DNA of 36,712 nucleotides from Acidimicrobiaceae bacterium (GCA_003164095.1 PLRX01000062.1:11345-48056), one strand, 5' to 3'; positions 8,201 through 17,130 are shown, counted from the first letter of the stretch. Numbers and translations: made by a program. The notes: a model not told the origin generated them from the sequence alone.

Positions 8201-9555
8201 GCCTCGGTCAGGACGTCGCGCAGTCGGCTCGTGATGTACTCGAACTCCTCCGGTCCGCAGGTGAGCGGAGGAGCCAGCTGGATGACGGGGTCGCCCCGGT
8301 CGTCGGCGCGGCAGATGAGGCCGGACTCGTAGAGGGCGTGGGACAGGAAGCCGCGCAGCAGGCGCTCGGCCTCGTCGTCGTTGAACGTCTCCTTGGTGTC
8401 CTTGTCCTTGACCATCTCGATGCCGTAGAAGTAACCGGCGCCGCGCACGTCGCCCACGATGGGGAGGTCCTTCAGGGTGTCGAGCGAGGCACGGAACTCG
8501 GCCTCGTGCTCGAGCACGTTGTCGAGGATCCCCTCCTTCTCGAACACGTCGATGTTGGCGAGCGCCACCGCGGTGCTGACCGGGTGTCCGGCGAACGTGA
8601 TGCCGTGGAGGAAGCTCGCCCCGGCGAGGAACGGCTCGATGACCCGGTCGCTGACGGCCAGTGCGCCGAGCGGCGCGTAGCCACTGGTGAGGCCCTTGGC
8701 CATCGTGATCATGTCCGGCACGTAGTCGTAACGCTCGGCACCGAAGAAGTGGCCGAGACGGCCCCAGGCGCAGATGACCTCGTCCGACACGAGCAGGACG
8801 CCGTACCGGTCGCAGATCTCGCGCACCCGCTGGAAGTATCCGGGGGGCGGGGGGAAGCAGCCGCCGGCGTTCTGCACCGGCTCGAGGAACACGGCGGCGA
8901 CCGTCTCGGGGCCCTCGGACAGGATCGCCTGCTCGATGGCGTCGGCGGCCCAGCGGCCGTAGGCCTCGATGTCGTCCTCGAAGTAGGGGGCACGGTAGAA
9001 GTTGGTGTTCGGGACCTTGAAGGCACCCGGCACCAGCGGCTCGAACGGCGTGCGGATCTCGGTCACGCCGGTGATCGACAGGGCGCCCATGGTGGCCCCG
9101 TGGTAGGCGATGTCCCGACTGATCACCTTGTAGCGCTGGGGTTGGCCGATCAGCTTGAAGTACTGGCGCGCGAGCTTCCACGCCGACTCGACGGCCTCCG
9201 AGCCGCCGGTGGTGAAGAAGATGCGGTTGATGTCACCGGGGGTGAGGCTGGCGATCTTCTCGGCCAGCTCGACGGCCTTCGGGTGGGCGTAGCTCCACAC
9301 CGGGAAGTAGGCGAGCTTGGCCGCCTGCTCGGCGCCGGCCTCCACCAGCTCCATGCGCCCGTGACCCAGCTGGCTGGTGAACAGGCCGGACAGGCCGTCG
9401 AGGTAGCGCTTGCCGTGCTGGTCGAAGACCCAGGCCCCCTCACCGTGGGTGATCACCGGGATCTCCTGCTTGGTGTCGTCCGACATGCGGGTGAAGTGCA
9501 TCCAGAGGTGCCGGTGGGCGGCCTCCTGCAGCGCCTCGTTCGAGTACTCGGTCAT
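8185..9555 (-). CDS. Class III (omega-amino acid/diamine:pyruvate type) aminotransferase
   Basis: The 456-residue PLP enzyme belongs to fold type I, class III aminotransferases. The PLP lysine is K287 in ITMAKGLTSGY. Other family marks are FFTTGGSEAVESAWKLARQY, the AYHGATMGALS loop, FLEPVQNAGGC and VSDEVICAWGRLG. Related enzymes act on putrescine, beta-alanine, GABA or 3-aminoisobutyrate, usually with pyruvate as acceptor, and the nearby alanine dehydrogenase suits that. The ATG at 9555 overlaps the TGA of the AsnC-type regulator gene as ATGA. An alternative ATG at 9567 would add four residues. The exact amine donor cannot be read from the sequence. Confidence 0.88.
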   Translation of the reverse strand: MTEYSNEALQEAAHRHLWMHFTRMSDDTKQEIPVITHGEGAWVFDQHGKRYLDGLSGLFTSQLGHGRMELVEAGAEQAAKLAYFPVWSYAHPKAVELAEKIASLTPGDINRIFFTTGGSEAVESAWKLARQYFKLIGQPQRYKVISRDIAYHGATMGALSITGVTEIRTPFEPLVPGAFKVPNTNFYRAPYFEDDIEAYGRWAADAIEQAILSEGPETVAAVFLEPVQNAGGCFPPPPGYFQRVREICDRYGVLLVSDEVICAWGRLGHFFGAERYDYVPDMITMAKGLTSGYAPLGALAVSDRVIEPFLAGASFLHGITFAGHPVSTAVALANIDVFEKEGILDNVLEHEAEFRASLDTLKDLPIVGDVRGAGYFYGIEMVKDKDTKETFNDDEAERLLRGFLSHALYESGLICRADDRGDPVIQLAPPLTCGPEEFEYITSRLRDVLTEAWKQI

Positions 9556-10031
9556 CGTGTCCCCCATGTGTAGGTCTGCTTCTTCAGCTTCAGGTACATG
9601 AACATCTCGGTCTCGCGCACGCCCGGGATCTGTCGGATGACCCCATTGAGGAGGTCCAGCATGGCGTCCTCGTCCTCGCACACCAGCTCCACGAGGATGT
9701 CGTACTCGCCCGCCACCATCACCACGTAGTCGATGTCGTCGACCGCGGCGAGCCGGTCGGCCACCTCGCGGGCGTCGCCGTCGGCCCGGATCCCCACCAT
9801 GGCCTGGCTCCGGAAGCCGACCTGCAGCGGATCGGTGACGGCCACGATCTGCATGATCCCGGCGTCACGCATCTTCTGTACCCGCTGGCGCACGGCGGCC
9901 TCGGACAGCCCGACGGCCTCGGCGATGGAGCCGTAGGTGCGTCGGCCGTCCTGCTGCAGCTGTTCGACGATCGCCTTGTTGATGTCGTCGAGGAGCCCGG
10001 CGGCCGTCCCGTTGACGGCGGGACCGGTCAT
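9552..10031 (-). CDS. Lrp/AsnC family transcriptional regulator
   Basis: This feast/famine regulator of about 159 residues has an N-terminal winged helix-turn-helix (LDDINKAIVEQLQQDGR, then SEAAVRQRVQKM as recognition helix) and a C-terminal RAM ligand-binding domain (YVVMVAGEYDILVELVCED). It probably senses an amino acid or amine and controls both this operon and the divergent ALDH operon. The start is uncertain: ATG at 10031 is chosen by family length, with in-frame ATG at 10049 and TTG at 10106 as alternatives, none with a convincing ribosome binding site. Its stop overlaps the aminotransferase start by 4 nt, so the regulator is the first gene of the operon it likely controls. Confidence 0.85.
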   Translation of the reverse strand: MTGPAVNGTAAGLLDDINKAIVEQLQQDGRRTYGSIAEAVGLSEAAVRQRVQKMRDAGIMQIVAVTDPLQVGFRSQAMVGIRADGDAREVADRLAAVDDIDYVVMVAGEYDILVELVCEDEDAMLDLLNGVIRQIPGVRETEMFMYLKLKKQTYTWGTR

Positions 10032-10118
10032 CGGGTCACATCCGGCCATGACTGGTCGGGTGTCTGGCGCACGGAGCGCTTGTGAGTGGTGGGCTGGGTC
10101 ATTCAAATCCAGTGCTAG

Positions 10119-10136
10119 CAGTTAATGCACAGTTAA
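10119..10136. promoter_or_regulatory. Direct repeats of CAGTTAA, candidate Lrp/AsnC operator
   Basis: CAGTTAA occurs at 10119-10125 and again at 10130-10136, exactly 11 nt apart, so both copies face the same side of the helix. They sit in an unusually AT-rich stretch (about 10101-10220) between the divergent regulator and ALDH genes. A GCTAGC palindrome (10114-10119) and GTTAAC (10132-10137) overlap them. Binding by the adjacent regulator is inferred. Confidence 0.4.
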
Positions 10137-10200
10137 CGTGGATTCTCGGGCAAATACAAGCGGTTTCCGTAGTTGTTCACACGGAGTTAGCAGAAATCAC

Positions 10201-10229
10201 TTGTCAGATTCGGAAACTTGGGCCACGAT
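10201..10229 (+). promoter_or_regulatory. Weak candidate promoter for the ALDH operon
   Basis: TTGTCA (10201-10206), one mismatch from the -35 consensus, is followed after 17 nt by CACGAT (10224-10229), which keeps only the A2, A5 and T6 of a -10. The leader would be about 80 nt. The weak -10 would suit an activated promoter, but this is speculative. Confidence 0.25.
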
Positions 10230-10316
10230 GACACCGAACTCACGGGTGGGTGCCAGCCGCCAACTGCCAGCGGCCACCGGCCACGGTGCCCGCCACGCAA
10301 CTACGGGGGAGGAAAC

Positions 10317-11750
10317 TTGAGCACCACCCAGCTGTCTAACTTCATCGGTGGGTCCTATGCCGAGCCGAAGTCCGGCACGTCGTCCACGCTGCTCGACCCG
10401 AGCACGGGTGAGCCGAACTTCGAGGCTCCGGTGTCCGGTGCCGAGGACGTGGACGCCGCCATGGCCGCTGCCACCGCCGCCTTCCCGGGGTGGAGGGACG
10501 CCACTCCATCGGAGCGCAGCCTCGCCCTCTTCCGCATCGCCGACGCCATCGAGGCCCGGGCCGAGGAGCTCGTCGCCGTGGAGAGCGCCAACACCGGCAA
10601 GCCCGTGGCCGTCACGTTGTCGGAGGAGATCCCCCCGATGGTCGACCAGATCCGCTTCTTCGCCGGCGCCGCTCGGCACCTCGAGGGCAAGTCGGCCGGC
10701 GAGTACATGGCCGACCACACGTCGATGATCCGGCGCGAGCCCATCGGTGTCTGCGCCGCGGTCACGCCGTGGAACTACCCGGCCATGATGGCCGTCTGGA
10801 AGTGGGCCCCGGCCATCGCCGCCGGCAATGCCATGGTGCTGAAGCCCTCCGACACCACCCCGGCCTCGACCCTGCTGATGGCCGAGATCCTCTCCGAGTT
10901 CCTGCCGGACGGTGTCTTCAACGTCGTCTGTGGCGACCGCGACACCGGTCGCATGCTGGTCGAGCACCCCACCCCTGCGATGGTCTCCATCACCGGCAGC
11001 GTGCGGGCCGGCATGCAGGTGGCGGAATCGGCCTCCCACGACGTGAAGCGCGTCCACCTCGAGCTCGGTGGCAAGGCGCCGGTCGTGGTGTTCGACGACG
11101 CCGACCTCGAGGCCGCCGCCGAGGGGATCGCCATCGCCGGGTACTTCAACGCCGGCCAGGACTGTACGGCTGCCACCCGCGTGCTGGCCGCGCCGGGGAT
11201 CTACGACGACTTCGTATCGGCCCTGGTCGAGCAGGCCCGGGCCCAGACGGTGGGCGGCACCGACGTGGCCGACGCCGACTACGGCCCGCTGAACAGCGCC
11301 GCCCAGCTCGAGCGTCTCGGCGGCTTCTTCGACCGTCTGCCCAGCCATGCCGAGGTCGTGACCGGCGGCACGCGGGTGGGCGAGCGGGGCTACTGCTTCG
11401 CCCCCTCGGTCATCGCCGGCCTCCACCAGGACGACGAGGTCATCCAGGAGGAGCTCTTCGGCCCGGCCATCACCGTCCAGCGCTTCAGCGACGAGGACGA
11501 GGCCATCGCCTGGGCCAACGGCGTCCAGTACGGGCTGGCCTCGAGCGTGTGGACGCAGAACCACGGCCGGGCCATGCGCATGGCCAAGGCCCTCGACTTC
11601 GGCTGCGTCTGGATCAACACGCACATTCCGATCGTCGCCGAGATGCCCCACGGCGGGTTCAAGCACTCGGGCTACGGCAAGGACCTGTCCTCGTACGGCT
11701 TCGAGGACTACACCCGCATCAAGCACGTGATGAGCTTCATCGGCAGCTGA
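10317..11750 (+). CDS. NAD-dependent aldehyde dehydrogenase, aminoaldehyde type (gamma-aminobutyraldehyde/betaine aldehyde-like)
   Basis: The 477-residue enzyme oxidises an aldehyde to the acid. The general base is E249 in LELGGKAP and the nucleophile is C283 in GQDCTAATR; the N-terminal [10 protein letters not shown] and C-terminal [10 protein letters not shown] motifs are standard. The FNAGQDCTA surround is typical of 4-aminobutyraldehyde (Prr/YdcW/PuuC-like) and betaine aldehyde dehydrogenases. The chosen start is TTG at 10317, directly after a GGGGGAGG ribosome binding site that ends only 4 nt before it. The frame is open further upstream, but that part looks non-coding. The gene heads the plus-strand operon divergent from the AsnC-type regulator. 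Its likely substrate is the aldehyde produced by the aminotransferase or the FAD oxidase. Confidence 0.88.
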   Translation: MSTTQLSNFIGGSYAEPKSGTSSTLLDPSTGEPNFEAPVSGAEDVDAAMAAATAAFPGWRDATPSERSLALFRIADAIEARAEELVAVESANTGKPVAVTLSEEIPPMVDQIRFFAGAARHLEGKSAGEYMADHTSMIRREPIGVCAAVTPWNYPAMMAVWKWAPAIAAGNAMVLKPSDTTPASTLLMAEILSEFLPDGVFNVVCGDRDTGRMLVEHPTPAMVSITGSVRAGMQVAESASHDVKRVHLELGGKAPVVVFDDADLEAAAEGIAIAGYFNAGQDCTAATRVLAAPGIYDDFVSALVEQARAQTVGGTDVADADYGPLNSAAQLERLGGFFDRLPSHAEVVTGGTRVGERGYCFAPSVIAGLHQDDEVIQEELFGPAITVQRFSDEDEAIAWANGVQYGLASSVWTQNHGRAMRMAKALDFGCVWINTHIPIVAEMPHGGFKHSGYGKDLSSYGFEDYTRIKHVMSFIGS

Positions 11751-11757
11751 GCGTCGG

Positions 11758-11787
11758 ACCGGGCGGAGGGGACACCTTCCGCCCGGT
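11758..11787 (+). terminator. 10-bp GC-rich hairpin after the ALDH gene
   Basis: ACCGGGCGGA (11758-11767) pairs perfectly with TCCGCCCGGT (11778-11787). It begins 8 nt after the ALDH stop and lacks a T-tract. It could be a partial terminator or an RNA stabiliser between the ALDH and permease genes. Confidence 0.5.
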
Positions 11788-11795
11788 TGCAGTAG

Positions 11796-11814
11796 CGGGA
11801 TCCGCAGGATCCCG
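11796..11814 (+). other. Second perfect hairpin (8 bp, 3-nt loop)
   Basis: CGGGATCC (11796-11803) pairs with GGATCCCG (11807-11814) around GCA. It follows the first hairpin by 8 nt and lies about 100 nt before the permease start. Together the pair could set different transcript levels for ALDH and permease. Confidence 0.4.
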
Positions 11815-11916
11815 GTTGGAAGTACACGCAGCACCAGCTGGACCACCGGGGGGACTGGTGGGCAGGGCCCGGTAGGGGATCGAACTGGCACACCGCCACG
11901 CACAAGGGGAGAACAC

Positions 11917-13431
11917 ATGAGCACGGACACGGTCGACAGCACCGGTCAGCCACCCGAGGTACCAGGTCCCTTCGGGGCACCGGTACCGTCACAGGAGGCG
12001 GGTGCCACTCTCCGGGCGGACACGCTGAACCTCTTCGACTCCACGGTCGTGGCCGTGTCGTCGGTGGCGCCGGCGTACACCCTTGCCGCCACCATGGCCG
12101 TCCTGTTCGCCACCGCCGGGGTGGCCTACGCGGGACCGGCGGTCATCTGGATCAGCTTCGTCCCGGTCCTCTTCATCGCCATCGCCTACTTCCAGCTCAA
12201 CCGCCGGGACCCCGACTGCGGAGCCTCCTACTCGTGGTTGTCCAAGCTGGTTTCACCGTACGTGGGCTGGTTCAACGGCTGGGTGCAGGTCGCCACCAGC
12301 ATCATCTTCTGCATCTCCGCTCCGTTGGTCGCCGGTGCCTACACCCTCCAGTTCGCCCAGGAGCGCAACTGGGTCTCCTCTGCGACGGCCAATGACCTCG
12401 GGTACCAGGCGATCATCGCCGCGTGCTGGCTGGCGCTGATCACGATGATCTGTATCTGGGGCATCCGGTGGACCACCAACTTCCAGTGGGTCCTCCTGAT
12501 CATCGAGTACGTGGCAGTGATCGGTTTCTCGGTCTGGGGGATCATCAAGGTGGCCGTCCAGCACCCCGCCGGCTCCCAGGGCTTCCACTTCAGTTGGCTC
12601 AACCCGTTCTCCATCGGCAGCTTCGCGGCACTGTCAGCCGGTCTGGTGCTCGGCGTCTTCTTCTACTGGGGCTGGGACACCGCCGCCAACCTGAACGAGG
12701 AATCCAAGAACTCCACCAAGACCCCGGGCCACGCGGGCATCATCGCCATGTTCCTGCTGCTCCTGGTGTTCGCCATCAACATCATCGCCGCCCAGATGCT
12801 CCTGCCCGAGAAGGCGTGGACCAGCCACTCGTCCACGATCCTCCTGTATTTCGCCCAGCGGGCGGCGGGCAGTTGGGCCGGGTACGTGATGCTCATCGCC
12901 GTGCTCTCATCGACCGTCGCGACCACGCAGACCACCCTGCTTCCGGCGGCCCGGATCACACTGTCGATGGCGCGGGACAAGGTCTTCCCGAGCGTGTTCG
13001 CCACGATCCAGGGCAAGCTCAAGACCCCGGCCGTCGGGACGCTGATCCTCGCCTTCATCGCCCTCTTCGGGATCCTCCTGGCCACTCAGGTCGCCTCGAT
13101 CGACACGCTGCTGAACAACCTCATCCTGAGTATCGGCGTGCTGATCGCCTTCTACTACGGGGCCACCGGCGTGACGTGCGCATGGGCGTACCGCAAGGTG
13201 GCGTTCCAGTCGATGAGGTTCTTCTTCACCGGCATCCTGTTGCCGTTGGTCGGAGGGATCGTCCTCCTGCTCGTCATGGCCGACGTGATCAAGACCGGCG
13301 GATGGAGCGGCTCCTACGCCGACATCATCGCCCTGCTCCTGGGCATCCCGCTGGTGATCCTCGCCCGACTCACCACCAAGGGCAGCTTCTTCAAGGTCAA
13401 GCCCATCGCCTACACCGAGATCGGCGAGTAG
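11917..13431 (+). CDS. APC superfamily amino-acid/polyamine permease
   Basis: The 504-residue protein has about 12 hydrophobic segments from residue 40 to 495. The first (TLNLFDSTVVAVSSVAPAYT) and the sixth, which leads into WDTAANLNEESKNSTKTPG, match amino-acid permeases of the APC superfamily. It probably imports an amine or amino acid across the inner membrane by proton symport. A hydrophilic start of about 35 residues precedes the first helix. ATG at 11917 follows AAGGGGAG with normal spacing. It sits between the aminoaldehyde dehydrogenase and alanine dehydrogenase genes, so the substrate of the pathway is its likely cargo. It is separate from the APC domain fused to a kinase at 22312-25674. 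Confidence 0.88.
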   Translation: MSTDTVDSTGQPPEVPGPFGAPVPSQEAGATLRADTLNLFDSTVVAVSSVAPAYTLAATMAVLFATAGVAYAGPAVIWISFVPVLFIAIAYFQLNRRDPDCGASYSWLSKLVSPYVGWFNGWVQVATSIIFCISAPLVAGAYTLQFAQERNWVSSATANDLGYQAIIAACWLALITMICIWGIRWTTNFQWVLLIIEYVAVIGFSVWGIIKVAVQHPAGSQGFHFSWLNPFSIGSFAALSAGLVLGVFFYWGWDTAANLNEESKNSTKTPGHAGIIAMFLLLLVFAINIIAAQMLLPEKAWTSHSSTILLYFAQRAAGSWAGYVMLIAVLSSTVATTQTTLLPAARITLSMARDKVFPSVFATIQGKLKTPAVGTLILAFIALFGILLATQVASIDTLLNNLILSIGVLIAFYYGATGVTCAWAYRKVAFQSMRFFFTGILLPLVGGIVLLLVMADVIKTGGWSGSYADIIALLLGIPLVILARLTTKGSFFKVKPIAYTEIGE

Positions 13432-13441
13432 TCCCCTGGCC

Positions 13442-13468
13442 GGCCGCCGGGCGCTCTGCCTGGCGGCC
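13442..13468 (+). terminator. Hairpin after the permease gene
   Basis: GGCCGCCGGG (13442-13451) pairs with CCTGGCGGCC (13459-13468) with one G-T wobble and a 7-nt loop. It lies 10 nt after the permease stop and about 50 nt before the alanine dehydrogenase start. No T-tract is present. Confidence 0.45.
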
Positions 13469-13518
13469 GTGCCGCGTCATGCGGTAGCCGTCAGCACGAG
13501 AGCAGTGAGGTCGAACAA

Positions 13519-14640
13519 GTGATCATCGGTGTCCCCAAAGAAGTGAAGGCAGACGAGTACCGGGTGGCAATCACCCCGGCGGGCGTGCGCGAGCTCACGG
13601 CCGCCGGCCACACGGTCCTCGTCGAGAAGGAGGCCGGCGTCGGCTCGTCCATTCCGGACGAGGACTTCGTCGCCACCGGGGCGCAGATCCTCGACGACCC
13701 GGACGACATCTGGGCCGCCGCCGACATGGTGCTCGGCGTCAAGGAGCCGATCGCCGTCGAGTACCCACGGCTCGGCGCCCGCAAGGACCAGGTGCTCTTC
13801 ACCTACCTGCACCTCGCCGCCTCACGCCCGTGCACCGAGGCGCTGATCGCCGGCGGCAACACGGCGATCGCCTACGAGACCGTGCAACTCCACGACAACT
13901 CCCTCCCGCTCCTCACCCCGATGAGCGAGGTGGCCGGGCGGATGGCCCCGCTGATGGGCGCCCACCACCTCATGCGACCGGGTGGTGGCCGCGGCACCCT
14001 GGTGTGCGGCGTGCCCGGCGTGCGCTGCGCCAAGATCGTGATCCTCGGCGCGGGCGTCGCCGGCATGGCGGCTGCCACATTGGCCGTCGGCATGCACGCC
14101 GAGGTCTACGTCCTCGACCGCAACCTGGAGCGGCTGCGCCAGGTCGACCACCACTTCCGGGGCGGGCTCGAGACCGTTGCGTCCTCCACCCACGCCATCG
14201 AGGAGGTGTGCGTCGACGCCGACATCGTGATCGGCGCCGTCCTGGTGGTCGGGGCCAAGGCCCCGAAACTGATCAGCGACGAGCTGGTCGGCAAGATGCG
14301 CGACGGCTCGGTGCTGGTCGACATTTCGGTGGACCAGGGCGGCTGCTTCGAGTCGACCCGGCCGACGACCCACTCCGACCCCACGTTCGAGGTCAACGGC
14401 TCGGTCTTCTACTGCGTGGCCAACATGCCGGGTGCCGTGCCCCACTCGTCCACCCACGCACTCGTCAACGCCACGCTGCCCTACGTCCTCGACATCGCCA
14501 ACCACGGATGGAAGGACGCCGTGTCGGAGGACGCGGCCCTGGCCGAGGGCGTCAACGTTGTGGAGGGCACCGTGGTCTACGAGCCGGTGGCCGAGGCCCA
14601 CGGCATGGACTACCGCCCGCTGGCCAAGTTCATCGCCTGA
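13519..14640 (+). CDS. ald: Alanine dehydrogenase
   Basis: The 373-residue enzyme converts L-alanine and NAD to pyruvate, ammonium and NADH, reversibly. It opens with IIGVPKEVKADEYRVAITPAG; R15, K75 (GVKEP) and H98 (TYLHLAAS) correspond to the substrate and catalytic residues known from the family, and GAGVAGMAAA forms the NAD-binding loop. ARPTTHSDPTFEV-like sequence near residue 275 (RPTTHSDPTF) is also typical. GTG at 13519 is preceded by a weak GAGG. Downstream of a pyruvate-type aminotransferase system, its most likely role is to recycle alanine to pyruvate and release the amino nitrogen as ammonium. Confidence 0.93.
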   Translation: MIIGVPKEVKADEYRVAITPAGVRELTAAGHTVLVEKEAGVGSSIPDEDFVATGAQILDDPDDIWAAADMVLGVKEPIAVEYPRLGARKDQVLFTYLHLAASRPCTEALIAGGNTAIAYETVQLHDNSLPLLTPMSEVAGRMAPLMGAHHLMRPGGGRGTLVCGVPGVRCAKIVILGAGVAGMAAATLAVGMHAEVYVLDRNLERLRQVDHHFRGGLETVASSTHAIEEVCVDADIVIGAVLVVGAKAPKLISDELVGKMRDGSVLVDISVDQGGCFESTRPTTHSDPTFEVNGSVFYCVANMPGAVPHSSTHALVNATLPYVLDIANHGWKDAVSEDAALAEGVNVVEGTVVYEPVAEAHGMDYRPLAKFIA

Positions 14641-14688
14641 GCGTCACGATCCGCGAGCGCTACGACCCGTCCGATGCCGTGTCCCAGG

Positions 14689-15399
14689 TCAGCTGACGTC
14701 GCGCGTCGACACCGTCCCGGGGCCCAGTGGCCCCGTGGCGATGTGTTCGGGAAGCACGATCCCATCGGCCAGGCCGGGTGCGGGCACGGGCTCGAGCCGG
14801 ACGGTCCGCAGGGGTACCTCACCGGCCCAGACGTCGAGGTCGAGGTCCTCGTCCTCGTCGTCGGGTGGCCCGGCACTGACCTTGACCGAGGCCTCGTCGA
14901 GAGCGAGACGGAGCACGCTCGTCCGCTGCAGTTCCTTCTCCGACGGGTCGCGGGCGTAGCCCCACTGCCCGGGCACGACGTGCTCGCTGATGGCCTCGAG
15001 TCCGGCCAACTTCTCGGCGGGGTCGTCGACCAGCTCGGGCAGTCCGTAGACCATGGCGCAGCGGTAGTTGACCGAGTGGTTGAAGACCGAGCGGGCCAGT
15101 ACCAGGCCGTCCACCAGTGTCACCGTCACACACACCGGTGTCGGCGCCCTGGCCGTCCGCAGGCTGCGGCTGGCCACCGAGCCATGCACGTAGAGGTGGT
15201 CGCCCCGGCGGGCGTACGTCGTCGGGACGACCATCGGCCAGCCGTCGACGTCCACCCCCAGGTGGCACAGGAACCCGGCGTCGAGCACGGCGTCGAGGTC
15301 CTTGCGGCGGTGGGACCCCTGGTCGGGGAGGCGCCGCAGGCGCACACGATCGGACACCGCAGCGTCCTCGCTCCCGCGTGCCCCGTCGCTGTCGGTCAT
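14689..15399 (-). CDS. Pyridoxamine 5'-phosphate oxidase-related FMN-binding protein (NimA-like)
   Basis: The 236-residue protein has a split-barrel flavin-binding fold of the Pyridox_ox_2 / NimA type. Motifs are [34 protein letters not shown] and the central [17 protein letters not shown]. Some relatives reduce nitroimidazoles and others bind haem or F420; no specific function can be assigned. The gene sits alone on the minus strand between ald and mmsA and converges on ald with a 48-nt gap. ATG at 15399 has no ribosome binding site but has AACAAT 6 nt upstream, compatible with a leaderless start. An acidic run ([10 protein letters not shown]) near residue 190 is unusual. Confidence 0.8.
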   Translation of the reverse strand: MTDSDGARGSEDAAVSDRVRLRRLPDQGSHRRKDLDAVLDAGFLCHLGVDVDGWPMVVPTTYARRGDHLYVHGSVASRSLRTARAPTPVCVTVTLVDGLVLARSVFNHSVNYRCAMVYGLPELVDDPAEKLAGLEAISEHVVPGQWGYARDPSEKELQRTSVLRLALDEASVKVSAGPPDDEDEDLDLDVWAGEVPLRTVRLEPVPAPGLADGIVLPEHIATGPLGPGTVSTRDVS

Positions 15400-15554
15400 G
15401 GGACGATTGTTGCACGCCGTCCCGCCGTTTCCGCCCCCGGACGGGCCCGCAGGCGAGGGCGCACCGGCGCTGCGCCCGTCGCCCGGACCAGCTTCGTCAT
15501 GCGCAGCACCCGTCACTACGAGGGGGAGCACCGCTCCCCGAGGAGCGTCACCCC

Positions 15555-17048
15555 GTGAAGCAGATCGGCACATCCCTGGAGGGCGCCAACGCCCGCACCG
15601 CACCCGTCTTCGACCCCGCCACCGGCGCCCGGACCGCCGAGGTGGTCCTCGCCACCGTCAAGGACGTCGACCACGTCGTCGAGACCGCGGCGACCGCCTT
15701 CCTCTCGTGGCGGGACACGTCACTGACTGCCCGCAGCCGCATCCTCTTCGCCTTCCGCGAGTTGGCCGACAAGCATCGCGACGACCTCGCCGCGGCCGTC
15801 ACCGCCGAGCACGGCAAGGTCCTGGAGGACGCTCGTGGCGAGGTGGCCCGGGGCATCGAGGTGATCGAGTTCGCCTGTGGCATCCCGCACCTGTTGAAGG
15901 GCGAGTTCAGTGAAGACGTCTCGACGGGAGTCGACGCCTCGTCGATCCGCCAGCCGCTCGGGGTCGTGGCCGGGATCACGCCGTTCAACTTCCCGGTCAT
16001 GGTGCCGATGTGGATGTACCCCGTCGCCATCGCCTGCGGCAACACCTTCGTCCTCAAGCCCTCCGAGCGCGACCCGTCGCCCTCCGAGCTGGTGGCCGAC
16101 CTGTGGCGCGACTCGGGACTACCCGACGGCGTGTTCAACGTCGTGCACGGCGACGCCGAGGCCGTCAATGCGCTGCTCGACCACCCGAAGGTGGCCGCCG
16201 TGTCCTTCGTGGGCTCGACGCCGATCGCCAAGCACGTCTTCGAGCGGGGCCACGCATCGGGCAAGCGGGTCCAGGCCCTCGGCGGGGCCAAGAACCACGC
16301 CGTGGTGCTGCCCGACGCCGACCTCGCCTCGACGGCCGACGCCCTGATCGGCGCCGGCTACGGCTCGGCGGGGGAGCGGTGCATGGCCATCAGCGCCGTC
16401 GTGGTGGTCGGCGACGCCGACCCGCTGGTGGAGGCGGTGGCGTCGCGGGCACGGGCCCTGCGGACGGGCCCCGGCACCGACCCGACGTCCGACATGGGCC
16501 CGCTCATCACCCGGGTCCACCGCGACCGGGTCGCCGGCTACGTGGACTCGGCCCTGGCCGACGGGGCCGTGATCGTCGTCGACGGCCGCGGGGTGGCCGT
16601 GCCGGGTGGCGAGGACGGCTTCTTCTTCGGCCCGACACTGGTCGACCGGGTCACGCCGGACATGGCCGTCTACCGGGACGAGATCTTCGGGCCGGTGCTG
16701 TCGGTCCTCCGCGTGGACAACCTCGACGAGGCCATCGAGCTGGTGAACGCAAACCCGTTCGGCAACGGCACGGCCATCTTCACCCGGGACGGCCGCTCGG
16801 CCCGCCGGTTCCGCCGCGACGTGTCGGTGGGCATGGTCGGCATCAACGTGGCCATCCCGGTGCCGATGGCCTACTACTCGTTCGGCGGGTGGAAGCAGTC
16901 GCTCTTCGGCGACGCCCACATCCACGGCATGGAGGGTGTCCGCTTCAACACCCGGCTGAAGTCGATCACCACCCGGTGGCCCGACACCGACGGCCCGACC
17001 GGGGCCCCGGTGAGCTCGCTGCACTTCCCCTCGGGCGACAATGGCTGA
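15555..17048 (+). CDS. mmsA: CoA-acylating methylmalonate-semialdehyde / malonate-semialdehyde dehydrogenase
   Basis: The 497-residue ALDH-superfamily enzyme converts (methyl)malonate semialdehyde, NAD and CoA to propionyl- or acetyl-CoA plus carbon dioxide. The nucleophile is C276 in [11 protein letters not shown]. The usual ALDH general-base glutamate is replaced in [15 protein letters not shown], the mark of this CoA-dependent subfamily, and [17 protein letters not shown] is also characteristic. GTG at 15555 follows AGGAG with a 9-nt gap. It could finish beta-alanine, 3-aminoisobutyrate or valine breakdown. With the class III aminotransferase nearby, an omega-amino acid is the most economical substrate source; that link is inferred. 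Confidence 0.93.
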   Translation: MKQIGTSLEGANARTAPVFDPATGARTAEVVLATVKDVDHVVETAATAFLSWRDTSLTARSRILFAFRELADKHRDDLAAAVTAEHGKVLEDARGEVARGIEVIEFACGIPHLLKGEFSEDVSTGVDASSIRQPLGVVAGITPFNFPVMVPMWMYPVAIACGNTFVLKPSERDPSPSELVADLWRDSGLPDGVFNVVHGDAEAVNALLDHPKVAAVSFVGSTPIAKHVFERGHASGKRVQALGGAKNHAVVLPDADLASTADALIGAGYGSAGERCMAISAVVVVGDADPLVEAVASRARALRTGPGTDPTSDMGPLITRVHRDRVAGYVDSALADGAVIVVDGRGVAVPGGEDGFFFGPTLVDRVTPDMAVYRDEIFGPVLSVLRVDNLDEAIELVNANPFGNGTAIFTRDGRSARRFRRDVSVGMVGINVAIPVPMAYYSFGGWKQSLFGDAHIHGMEGVRFNTRLKSITTRWPDTDGPTGAPVSSLHFPSGDNG

Positions 17049-17130
17049 ACCGCGACCGGCACCCGACCGGGCGCACCGACCCACACCCACTGCCGGATCC
17101 GGTGGCGGGCTGAACCGAGAGGACCCACCC

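Noticed and set aside
8201-9181. Upstream extension of the FAD oxidase to 794 residues
   Set aside because: It reads the aminotransferase gene in another frame and has an Arg/Pro-rich shadow composition. The GTG at 8200 begins the conserved protein.
17041-17130. Upstream ATG for the epoxide hydrolase-like gene overlapping the mmsA stop
   Set aside because: It adds 30 low-complexity residues and lacks a ribosome binding site, while the ATG at 17131 has GAGAGGA at good spacing.
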